Shown: in pieces, positions 10,275-16,697 of the stretch
Layout of the letters: every line of letters begins with the position of its first letter
How positions within the stretch are numbered: the stretch's first letter is position 1
Position numbers and translations under genes: made by a program
Assembly (NCBI GenBank): GCA_013154205.1
Contig: JAADCY010000092.1
Coordinates: 1-16,697 of the forward strand
DNA: 16,697 nucleotides
Direction: 5' to 3'
Source: Thermoproteota archaeon
GTDB lineage: Archaea > Thermoproteota > Thermoprotei_A > Sulfolobales > Desulfurococcaceae
Notes under the pieces: model-generated
Told to the model about the DNA's origin: nothing
Database searches by the model: none
The model's input: the letters and a program-made list of their open reading frames with translations, nothing else

Positions 10275-12649
10275 CTGGGGGGTTTAGCGTATATTTTGTA
10301 TAGTACCCATAATTCGTCATTTTTCATTATTGAAGTGTCTATCATTGGGCATGTCTTAATTGGTTTTGTCATGTTGAACATTATTGTTCTTAGTTTATCA
10401 GCTGCTTTTAGTAGGGTTTGTGTTTCTAGTCCTGGTACTGTTGCACCTATTTTGGCTAGTTTCCATGCCATTTGGAATATTGTTTGTTTTGGGTTTGAAA
10501 CTATGTCTTTAACGCTTGTTATCATGCTTGCAATTTGGTCTAGTAATGTTACTGCTTCTCTTGCTATTACTCCAGCTACTATTAGTTTTGCTAGGTAAGA
10601 GAAGTATGGTGTAGTTGATACTATTTTCATGAACCATTCTTGCATGTCTTTTGGTACTAGTTTTCCTATTACTTGGCTGAATAGTGATTCTCCTTCTCCA
10701 GTGTATACTAGTATTCTTGATAAGTAGTCTATCCAGTATGTTGTTATTGGTGATTTTCCTTTTATTACTTCGCTTGCCTTTAGCATTGCAAGTGCTAGTG
10801 ATAATCCAATGTTTGAATACTCGTGTAGTATTGACGAGAATGTTCTTAGGAGGCTGGTGGGTGTTGGGTCTTGGCATGCTGATTCTATAGCTTTTGTTGT
10901 TATTAGGCTTGATAGTCCTATTAGTCCTGTTGAGTATGATATTGATGATGATAGTAGTAGAGTGTTTCGTATTATTTTCTGGAGCTTGTCAACTGTTGTT
11001 ACTGATGTGCTTATTAAGTTTGATAGTTCTATTCCTGTTTTAATGTTGTTTGAAACTATTTGTGATAGGGTTCTTTCCATATCGCTTACTCGTGTTGCTC
11101 GAGCGTACTCGGCTATTGATGCGAATATTATGGGTCCGATTGCCATGAATTTCATAAATTCTTTAGCGTAAGATGATCCGGCTTTTAGCATTGATGTTAA
11201 GTCTATTACTCTGTAGCCTGCTTCTACTGCAACGTGTGATAATTGTGGCTTGCTTGATACTACTTCTATCGTGGCTTCTTGTATTATTCTTTTTATGACT
11301 ACTGGGTTGATAGAAACTGGTGATTGAGCGAAGTTGATAATTGGTGTTAGTGCGGCTCTTAGTTCTGATGATGCTTTTTCTAGGGCTTTTCTTATTTGGT
11401 CGAAGAAGCTCCATGATTGTTTTACGAACATGCTGGCTTTCCAGTATCCTTGAAGTACTTCTGTCATGTATATTATGTTTCCTAGGGATTTTCCTACGTA
11501 TACTATCTGTGGGTTTATGGGTATTGTTCTAATTATTGCCACTCCTGTTGATTTTATTACTTCGGGAGTGTTTATTATTATATAGTAGTTTTTAACCTGT
11601 TGTGTTGCTGTTATTATGCTCTTGTGTAGTATTGAAGCAAGGTATTGGTTGTAATTGTATATTGCTTTAATGTCGGCTTGTGTTAGGTAGTTTAATTGAG
11701 TGTAGCCCATTACCGTGTACCTGATCATGAGTGGTAGGAGTTGTCGTGCTTGCATGGCGGTGGCTACGGCGGTGAGGGCTACTAGTAGGGGGCTTCCGCT
11801 GATTTCTAGGAGGTGGTACCAGGGGATGATTTCTTGGCTTAGGGTGAAGTCGCCGAAGATGGCGCTGGTGGAGCCTAGGGTTGGTGTTGGCCATTCGAAG
11901 AGGGTGGAGATGGTGTTGCTGGCTTCGAAGATGGGGTGGGTTTTGCACTCGTAAACTATTATGTTTCCTGATGGTGCTGATTGTGTCGTGCTCCAGGCCC
12001 AGGCCCATGGGCATTCGGAGGTCATGATGGGGTAGGTTTTGGCTAGGATCTTGAGGGCTAGGGTGTCGGTTCCTAGCATGCTCGTGGTCACGGTTAGGAC
12101 GTTCCTGTCGCCTTCCATTAGGGGGTGTACTCTTCGAGTGGGTAGGGTTCCCCCTGTTCCGTAGGCTGGTGTGCTGGAGTGTTTGGTGCTCCAGGTTAGT
12201 GAGCCTGGAGTAGTGCTTTTTGTAGCGTGGCTAGTGGTTTTGGTGGTGATGATGGGCCATGTCCACCCGGTGCTAGTGTTTGGGGCTACTGTAGCCTCGC
12301 TCTTTCCTGTGGTGATGACTCTTTGGGCTAGGGTGTCGGTTGAGCAAGTGGTGGTTAGTAGGGTCGTTGGTAGTGGGGTTGGCCAACCGGTTCCCGTGGT
12401 TAGGAGTGTCGTGGTGGTTCCTGAGGTTCGGATGAAGAGTTCTAGAACGTGGGGGATTGTTCTCGTGATCGTAGTGGCTTGGGTGGAAGTAGTTGGGGTT
12501 CCTCTGGCTTCTAACGTGGATAGAGTGCTGGTGAGGGAGCCTCCGGGCATTTTTGAAGTGGTGGAAGTGCCAGTCAGGATGGTACTAGTGCATGTGCCTG
12601 ACTCTTGGACGCCTGCCCATCGGCACTTCTTGAACACGATTATCCTCAC
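10256..12649 (-). CDS. 797-residue two-part protein: Thr-rich N-terminal domain and long helical C-terminal domain
   Basis: I recognise no family. The GTG at 12649 follows GGGGAGGAATAGC, where the ribosome binding site is part of a palindrome copy. Residues 1 to about 240 are extremely rich in Thr and Ser with Trp/Gly/Pro turns (TTTTLLTTGTGWPTPLPTTLLTTT) and a recurring STDTLAQRVI / GTDTLALKIL unit, as in extracellular beta-sheet or O-glycosylated adhesion domains. From about 285 the protein is helical and hydrophobic to amphipathic (LLVALTAVATAMQARQLLPL, FMKFMAIGPIIFASIAEYA, YLAKLIVAGVIAREAVTLL), suggesting membrane contact or insertion. The switch falls near a sharp GC change (about 55-63 % before, about 35 % after). 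A surface, receptor-binding or host-membrane protein of a virus is the best guess, by inference. No signal peptide is visible at the N-terminus. Confidence 0.8.
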   Translation of the reverse strand: MRIIVFKKCRWAGVQESGTCTSTILTGTSTTSKMPGGSLTSTLSTLEARGTPTTSTQATTITRTIPHVLELFIRTSGTTTTLLTTGTGWPTPLPTTLLTTTCSTDTLAQRVITTGKSEATVAPNTSTGWTWPIITTKTTSHATKSTTPGSLTWSTKHSSTPAYGTGGTLPTRRVHPLMEGDRNVLTVTTSMLGTDTLALKILAKTYPIMTSECPWAWAWSTTQSAPSGNIIVYECKTHPIFEASNTISTLFEWPTPTLGSTSAIFGDFTLSQEIIPWYHLLEISGSPLLVALTAVATAMQARQLLPLMIRYTVMGYTQLNYLTQADIKAIYNYNQYLASILHKSIITATQQVKNYYIIINTPEVIKSTGVAIIRTIPINPQIVYVGKSLGNIIYMTEVLQGYWKASMFVKQSWSFFDQIRKALEKASSELRAALTPIINFAQSPVSINPVVIKRIIQEATIEVVSSKPQLSHVAVEAGYRVIDLTSMLKAGSSYAKEFMKFMAIGPIIFASIAEYARATRVSDMERTLSQIVSNNIKTGIELSNLISTSVTTVDKLQKIIRNTLLLSSSISYSTGLIGLSSLITTKAIESACQDPTPTSLLRTFSSILHEYSNIGLSLALAMLKASEVIKGKSPITTYWIDYLSRILVYTGEGESLFSQVIGKLVPKDMQEWFMKIVSTTPYFSYLAKLIVAGVIAREAVTLLDQIASMITSVKDIVSNPKQTIFQMAWKLAKIGATVPGLETQTLLKAADKLRTIMFNMTKPIKTCPMIDTSIMKNDELWVLYKIYAKPPRSNRKL
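12055..12341 (-). repeat. 17-bp direct repeat inside the Thr-rich coding region
   Basis: GGGCTAGGGTGTCGGTT (plus-strand reading) occurs at 12055-12071 and 12325-12341, 270 bp apart, in the same reading frame. It encodes a repeated TDTLA unit and suggests that the Thr-rich domain contains two related sub-domains of about 90 residues. Confidence 0.7.
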
Positions 12650-12653
12650 GCTA

Positions 12654-12679
12654 TTCCTCCCCTAGGGTTAGGCGGGCAA
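12654..12679. repeat. Hairpin palindrome, copy 6 (degenerate), overlapping a ribosome binding site
   Basis: The left arm TTCCTCCCCTA is intact; the right arm (TTAGGCGGGCAA) has diverged. On the minus strand the intact arm supplies GGGGAGGAA just 4 nt before the GTG of the 797-residue protein, so this copy works as the ribosome binding site. Confidence 0.7.
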
Positions 12680-12711
12680 CCCAGCCTGAAAACCCGAAGC
12701 TCGCACCCCCG

Positions 12712-12738
12712 TTTCCTCCCCTAGGGTAGGGGAGGAAA
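12712..12738. repeat. Hairpin palindrome, copy 7 (perfect)
   Basis: Perfect 12-bp arms, TTTCCTCCCCTA and TAGGGGAGGAAA, flank the loop GGG. It is the central member of a three-copy cluster in the 173-bp intergenic stretch 12650-12822. Confidence 0.9.
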
Positions 12739-12787
12739 ATAGGCCATTCACTCACCTAAGAATGAACAAGTCACGAGCTCGAATTTC

Positions 12788-12806
12788 CTCCCCCACCCCA
12801 GGGGAG
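12788..12806. repeat. Hairpin palindrome, copy 8 (degenerate)
   Basis: A shortened inverted repeat, CTCCCC / GGGGAG with a 7-nt loop, is preceded by TTTC as in the full copies. It lies just beyond the stop codon of the leftward gene at 12823. Confidence 0.55.
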
Positions 12807-12822
12807 TAATCAAGGATGAAAA

Positions 12823-13458
12823 TCAATCAGGTATCCTATCCGTAAATAAGTATTCTCTAACACCCCTAATTTTTGTAACAAACTCAGGACTAAATGAGAA
12901 ATTATCACTGCTAGCAGGATTACCATACAATCTATACCCAAACCCGCACATTATTGGAAAACACTTAAAACCTTTTCTAGTATCGTCTATAGCGAGAGAG
13001 AAAACCTGACCACTCTGAACAAATCTAACATTTCCAATACTAAACTCTCCTAAAGATTTCATTGAAATCAACCATTCATACTCCCTTTTAGTTAGTAACG
13101 AACTCCTAGGATTAAAAGCTATTATAACAGGAGACGATTGACAGTAACTAAGATCACACTCAATATCTTTACACTTAAGTCCAAACTCAGATAAAGTTTC
13201 TTCAAACACTACATTTATAATATCCTCTATAACATCGTACTTATCCAACGTTTCATACCTTGAGTAAAAACTAACCTTTGGCTGGTTAGAAAGTTCAACC
13301 CATCCTATACAAACACCGTTTACAACAAGCTTATAGAATAGCCCAGTTAATAAGAAACCAGTAGGATGAATATGAGAAGCCGGAGGCAGATTATCAACCC
13401 TATCCACGTTGCCCAAGTCGAGTGAAAAGAACTCTGTCTTACACATTCCAAAACCCAA
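12823..13458 (-). CDS. Unrecognised 211-residue protein
   Basis: I do not recognise this protein. The frame is open to 13575, but the upstream part overlaps the divergent gene. The TTG at 13458 is preferred: GGGGG lies 10 nt before it, and a TATA-like AATATAAAAA lies about 45 nt upstream; an ATG at 13446 is the alternative. The protein is strand-rich with many aromatic residues and about eight Cys (for example LKCKDIECDLSYC and GFKCFPIMCGFGY), more than other proteins here. A disulphide-stabilised or metal-binding extracellular or virion protein is possible, but no motif is diagnostic. It is divergently paired with the gene at 13474, and the two start regions share one inverted repeat. Confidence 0.72.
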   Translation of the reverse strand: MGFGMCKTEFFSLDLGNVDRVDNLPPASHIHPTGFLLTGLFYKLVVNGVCIGWVELSNQPKVSFYSRYETLDKYDVIEDIINVVFEETLSEFGLKCKDIECDLSYCQSSPVIIAFNPRSSLLTKREYEWLISMKSLGEFSIGNVRFVQSGQVFSLAIDDTRKGFKCFPIMCGFGYRLYGNPASSDNFSFSPEFVTKIRGVREYLFTDRIPD

Positions 13459-13477
13459 TGGGGAATAACCCCCATGG
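13456..13477. promoter_or_regulatory. Inverted repeat giving ribosome binding sites to both divergent genes
   Basis: CCAATGGGG-AATAA-CCCCCATGG is a near-perfect inverted repeat between the two starts. Rightward, GGGG lies 10 nt before the ATG at 13474; leftward, GGGGG lies 10 nt before the TTG at 13458. Either transcript would carry one G-run plus a pairing C-run, so the site may self-occlude, or may act as a shared operator. Confidence 0.55.
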
Positions 13478-14547
13478 TAACCACTATAATAGACGGTACC
13501 GGTTTTTATATTCAGGATAACGAAGGCAACGAGTATAAGTTCAACGACGTGAAAAACGTTAACCCCGACTGGCAAATAGCTACTTTTAACTCTATATATA
13601 AAATATGCACTAAGTACATTCCAGAGTACTGCAAACAGTACAATGTACTAATACAAGACATGCCATGGGTGAAAATATGCAGGTACGCTGGCGACTACCA
13701 AGGTCTAACTTCAGACGTTTATACCAACTGGAAAAACGACCTAGAATCAAAAGGATACCAAAAACTATACGATGAGAACGACGTTTCAATATACTACAAT
13801 AACGATGAGGTAAGGATAATAAGCAGAAACCACAAAGTCAGAGATAGGTACTTCGCCGTCGTAGACTTATCAGTAAAACCTACTCCTGATAATGGATACA
13901 CAATAGGAAAAGTAGCCACGCTACACTGGCCAGAAACTACTTCTACAATTAAAATAGAGGATAACGAGATAATAATAAACATAGAGAACGATCAAATTAC
14001 ACAAAAGCTAAGTAACAGTTACACTAATACTCAACCATCTTCTCAACAAGTTGACATAACTGCTAAACAGGGAGAACTAAACATATCTAGCAAAGACGAG
14101 TTAATATCAGTAATAGAACTAATGCTATCATCATCAGGATGGTCAAACGGTGGGCTAGCATTCCCACCATGCTCAAGCCTAATATACACTGACAAACCAA
14201 GCCTATCATTAAAGTCAACATTCGGATTTGACTATTATGGTAGTAACGAAATAACAGCTGGTATAAGCACTGATTATGGTTGCGTTATAGTACACAACAC
14301 TCACGGTGGTGAAGATAGGTATGGACTGTCCATAGGACCAGAATCAAAGTACGCTGGATCCCCTGTAGGATGCTCATTCCCAGGCCTAGCAAGAGACGAT
14401 GTCATAGACTGGAGGTACGGAATTCTATACACTATAACCGATTATCTAACCACTAAATTCCTCGGCTTCTCACTATCCTACACTATCCCCCTAGAACGAC
14501 TAGCAACGTACGGTGCATGCATAGTACCAGTGGGAATACCGGGGTGA
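13474..14547 (+). CDS. Unrecognised 357-residue protein upstream of the helicase
   Basis: I do not recognise this protein. It starts at an ATG whose upstream G-run is part of the shared inverted repeat. The N-terminal part (about 1-110) is mixed and aromatic with several Cys (YKICTKYIPEYCKQYNV). The middle (about 110-200) is strand-rich and polar, with a Ser/Thr/Gln linker (YTNTQPSSQQ). The C-terminal part is a Gly-rich region with GWSNGGLAFPPCSS and GCVIVHNTHGGEDRYGLS. No catalytic motif is certain. Its stop overlaps the GGGGTGA site of the helicase gene, so the two are translated from one message. This linkage suggests a functional partner of the helicase, but its beta-rich character also suits a structural protein. 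Confidence 0.75.
   Translation: MVTTIIDGTGFYIQDNEGNEYKFNDVKNVNPDWQIATFNSIYKICTKYIPEYCKQYNVLIQDMPWVKICRYAGDYQGLTSDVYTNWKNDLESKGYQKLYDENDVSIYYNNDEVRIISRNHKVRDRYFAVVDLSVKPTPDNGYTIGKVATLHWPETTSTIKIEDNEIIINIENDQITQKLSNSYTNTQPSSQQVDITAKQGELNISSKDELISVIELMLSSSGWSNGGLAFPPCSSLIYTDKPSLSLKSTFGFDYYGSNEITAGISTDYGCVIVHNTHGGEDRYGLSIGPESKYAGSPVGCSFPGLARDDVIDWRYGILYTITDYLTTKFLGFSLSYTIPLERLATYGACIVPVGIPG
13503..13512 (-). promoter_or_regulatory. TATA-like box for the leftward gene starting at 13458
   Basis: On the minus strand this reads AATATAAAAA, 45-54 nt upstream of the TTG at 13458, the same distance as other promoters in the window. It lies inside the first codons of the divergent gene. Confidence 0.45.
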
Positions 14548-14551
14548 TCAC

Positions 14552-16693
14552 ATGAAGACACTGGAAGACAAGAAGAGCTTCGAGATAACCATTCCAGGTA
14601 GCAGGCCTGACAAGGGATCAAAGAAACTATCCGAGTACGACGATCGACTACCCAACATAACCGCATGGAAACACCAGGAAGAAACCGCAGAAAAATTCGC
14701 TCAGGGCTACAACATTGTCCTAAGTTCTGGACTAGCCTCAGGAAAAACAGAAGCAGCCCTAGCAGCCCTATCCAACGCTAACTCTTACCCAGCCCTATTC
14801 ATCTACCCAACTAGAGCCCTAGCAGCCGACCAACACGAGAGATTCAAGAAATACGGTTACAAGACCACCATAGCCGATTCTGACCACAGTTACTGGAGAA
14901 AAAGAAACCCCGGCTACTTCGAAATAGTACTTTCAAACCCAGAATTCATATGGCAACATGTAAAACATGACTACTCATTCAGCGAATGGATAGACAGTTT
15001 CAAAGCAATAGTTATAGACGAGATACACATGTACAACTCAAGAGAATTATGCAAGCTACTTGGTATAATAAGAACAGTATCAGACAGGGTAATATGCCTA
15101 TCAGCAACCATTGGTAACATAAATGAAGTATGCCAAGAAATAACCAAAGCAACAGGAACAAAAACAGTCCCAGTACTTGGCGAATCAATGAGGTCAAAAC
15201 GAACTTACATAGGGTACAAAAACGCCGACTGGGATGACATAATAGATATTGTAGAAATGATAAAAAACGATAATAGAAAAGCAATAATATTCTTCCCAAC
15301 TAGGAACACTGCCGAGAGATTTTATATTAAACTAATTAACGAGATCGATTACGAGGCCTATTTACACCACGGTGCATTACCTAGGAAAGAAAGAAAGCAA
15401 GCCGAACGCGGTTTTAAAGAATCAGAGTCATCTATAATGGTTACGGTCAAAACACTACAACAGGGAATAGACATAGGAGAAGTAGATACTATAATTCACA
15501 CTCACTTACCACCAAGAGTATCAGACTTCCACCAAAGAGACGGTAGAGCAGGCAGAAGAAAAGGAATAGAAGCACTATCAGTCGTACTAGGAACAGACAA
15601 GTGGTCAAACTGGATAGTTAAAGACAAAAAACGATTCGAGGAATACTACCTAAAAGCAGAACCCGAAAAACTACTACTATCAGCACACTCAAGCTTATCA
15701 AAACCCATTAAAGAAAATACCTCAAAAGGATTTTACTCTGGAGAAACATTCAAGTTAATATACAATAAAAAAGAGATAATGAGAATAGACATATTAGACA
15801 TTCCATACAAGTTCTCGCCAGGATGCATACTAATGTCAGGAATGAGTGTACTATTAATAACTGGAATAGATATGAAAAACAAACTAATATTCGCTAGAAG
15901 AGACCCAATAATAGAAAAAGAAGTACTATCAAACAAACTATGGTTCCAACCAATTATAAGCACAAAACTACCAGAAATTAACGATGAGAACACCCTAACT
16001 ATTGGCGAAATAATCATAAAAAACCAAGGAGTAATACTAAAAGACCTGGAAAAAAACGAGCCCGTACAAAAGTTCAAAACCAACATCAAAATAAGCGGAA
16101 CAGCCCTAATGTACCTACACAAGCCAGATTACGGAACACTAGAAGAATGGAAAACCGCAGCCCACGCCATCCACATTATAGTACGAAAAGCCGGTTACCC
16201 AATAGACTCATTCAGACACACTGTAACCCCACAAGGCATACTATTCTACGACATGCCACCATCAGGAATGCACATGGTCTTTAGAGACCCAAAACTAATC
16301 GATATCACCACCAAAACCCTAGAAAAACTAGACATTCCAGAACACATTCCAATATGCCCACACCGAACATCCACCGAAGAAATAGACATGGAATCAGTAA
16401 AATACATAGTAGAAGACATAATACACGAAATATGCCTACAAGCACAACTATTCGACGAAACCCTAATCAGCAACGCAAACGCTAGAATACAAATAGAGAA
16501 ATCAGATGAGCAAAAAACATTGGAAGAAACAGTTAAAACAACCGAAAAAGACCAAATAAACATTGGTAGCGCAATAAATAACGTAAATGAAATAGTTAAA
16601 GAAATAAACTCAATGTTCCCAGAGCAAAAAATAGAAGAACAAATAGATAATACATTCGAAAAAATAAAGAAAAAAATCGACAGAATACTATAG
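14552..16693 (+). CDS. Superfamily 2 DExH helicase, MrfA/Lhr-like, 713 residues
   Basis: This is an SF2 ATP-dependent helicase. Motifs in order are Walker A SGLASGKT (59-66), Ia YPTRALAADQ (85-94), II DEIH (156-159), III SAT (184-186), IV FFPTRNTAERF (248-257), HHGALPRKERKQAERGF (272-288), V TLQQGIDIGEVD (301-312) and VI QRDGRAGRRKG (328-338). The set resembles the MrfA/YprA and Lhr-type repair helicases, which unwind or translocate on DNA. MrfA-type proteins carry a C-terminal DUF1998/MZB domain with a four-Cys metal site. Here a related-looking GILFYDMPPSGMHMV segment (about 561-575) is followed only by CPH, so the metal site seems reduced or lost. The last 100 residues are charged and coiled-coil-like. 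The ATG follows GGGGTGA by 4 nt and the stop lies 4 nt from the window end. It is translated together with the preceding 357-residue gene. Confidence 0.9.
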   Translation: MKTLEDKKSFEITIPGSRPDKGSKKLSEYDDRLPNITAWKHQEETAEKFAQGYNIVLSSGLASGKTEAALAALSNANSYPALFIYPTRALAADQHERFKKYGYKTTIADSDHSYWRKRNPGYFEIVLSNPEFIWQHVKHDYSFSEWIDSFKAIVIDEIHMYNSRELCKLLGIIRTVSDRVICLSATIGNINEVCQEITKATGTKTVPVLGESMRSKRTYIGYKNADWDDIIDIVEMIKNDNRKAIIFFPTRNTAERFYIKLINEIDYEAYLHHGALPRKERKQAERGFKESESSIMVTVKTLQQGIDIGEVDTIIHTHLPPRVSDFHQRDGRAGRRKGIEALSVVLGTDKWSNWIVKDKKRFEEYYLKAEPEKLLLSAHSSLSKPIKENTSKGFYSGETFKLIYNKKEIMRIDILDIPYKFSPGCILMSGMSVLLITGIDMKNKLIFARRDPIIEKEVLSNKLWFQPIISTKLPEINDENTLTIGEIIIKNQGVILKDLEKNEPVQKFKTNIKISGTALMYLHKPDYGTLEEWKTAAHAIHIIVRKAGYPIDSFRHTVTPQGILFYDMPPSGMHMVFRDPKLIDITTKTLEKLDIPEHIPICPHRTSTEEIDMESVKYIVEDIIHEICLQAQLFDETLISNANARIQIEKSDEQKTLEETVKTTEKDQINIGSAINNVNEIVKEINSMFPEQKIEEQIDNTFEKIKKKIDRIL

Positions 16694-16697
16694 AATA

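Noticed and set aside
10684..11171. Rightward frames of 68 and 120 codons opposite the 797-residue gene
   Set aside because: They lie wholly within the longer leftward gene, lack ribosome binding sites and show unnatural composition for a soluble protein.
11667..12014. Leftward 115-codon frame rich in His, Arg and Pro
   Set aside because: This is a frame-shifted reading of the Thr-rich domain in a GC-rich stretch with few stops. It is not supported by a start signal.
12171..12665. Rightward 164-codon frame opposite the Thr-rich coding region
   Set aside because: Its Val-rich product is the mirror of Thr/Asn codons on the other strand. It has no ribosome binding site and overlaps a gene with a clear start and much greater length.
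2844..12738. Palindromes as ordinary transcription terminators
   Set aside because: They are not followed by T-runs, they occur between divergent genes too, and archaeal terminators are usually T-runs without hairpins. A role in RNA processing is not excluded.
2844..12806. Palindromes as a CRISPR array or insertion-sequence ends
   Set aside because: Spacing is irregular over 10 kb, no Cas or transposase gene is present, and copies are not paired around a gene cargo.
13459..13575. Upstream extension of the leftward 12823 gene to 13575
   Set aside because: It would overlap the divergent gene by about 100 bp. The TTG at 13458 has a G-run and a TATA-like box at the expected distances.

Overview
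The window looks like part of an archaeal mobile element or virus genome, most likely from a thermophilic member of the Thermoproteota. The reasons are an archaeal-type RadA recombinase at the left edge, TATA-like boxes about 45 nt upstream of several start codons, heavy use of AGG/AGA and ATA codons, frequent TTG and GTG starts, and very G-rich ribosome binding sites (GGGGTGA, GGGGGGT). Only the RadA fragment, an FtsZ/tubulin-family GTPase, three winged-helix proteins and a superfamily 2 helicase belong to families I can name. No integrase, transposase, rRNA, tRNA or CRISPR array was seen, and the host assignment is an inference.

Layout. 1-593: 3' part of radA. 634-2767: three unrecognised genes, the first two overlapping at TTGA. 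2768-3728: two small genes with near-identical promoter/leader modules. 3729-5185: intergenic repeats, then three small leftward genes, two of them helical with low-complexity tails. 5186-5386: a divergent regulatory region with a palindrome and helically phased short repeats. 5387-7208: the FtsZ/tubulin-like GTPase, an unknown protein and a winged-helix protein. 7260-9353: a membrane protein, a large beta-type protein and an unknown protein. 9355-10209: two leftward winged-helix regulators. 10256-12649: a leftward 797-residue protein with a Thr-rich N-terminal part and a helical C-terminal part. 12650-12822: three palindromes. 12823-16693: a divergent pair, then an SF2 helicase sharing an operon with the 357-residue gene.

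Two genome-scale patterns stand out. First, a family of about 25-27 bp hairpin-forming palindromes (arms TTTCCTCCCCTA / TAGGGGAGGAAA, 3-nt loop) recurs eight times, always between genes. Second, GC content rises to about 55-68 % around these palindromes and falls to about 22-35 % a few hundred bases away, even inside single reading frames.

The best candidate for an undescribed system is the FtsZ/tubulin-like GTPase with its co-directional winged-helix gene, phased repeats just upstream and dispersed palindromes. This resembles in outline the TubZ-TubR-tubC plasmid and phage partition systems, but with an FtsZ-like C-terminal tail. That functional link is a hypothesis.
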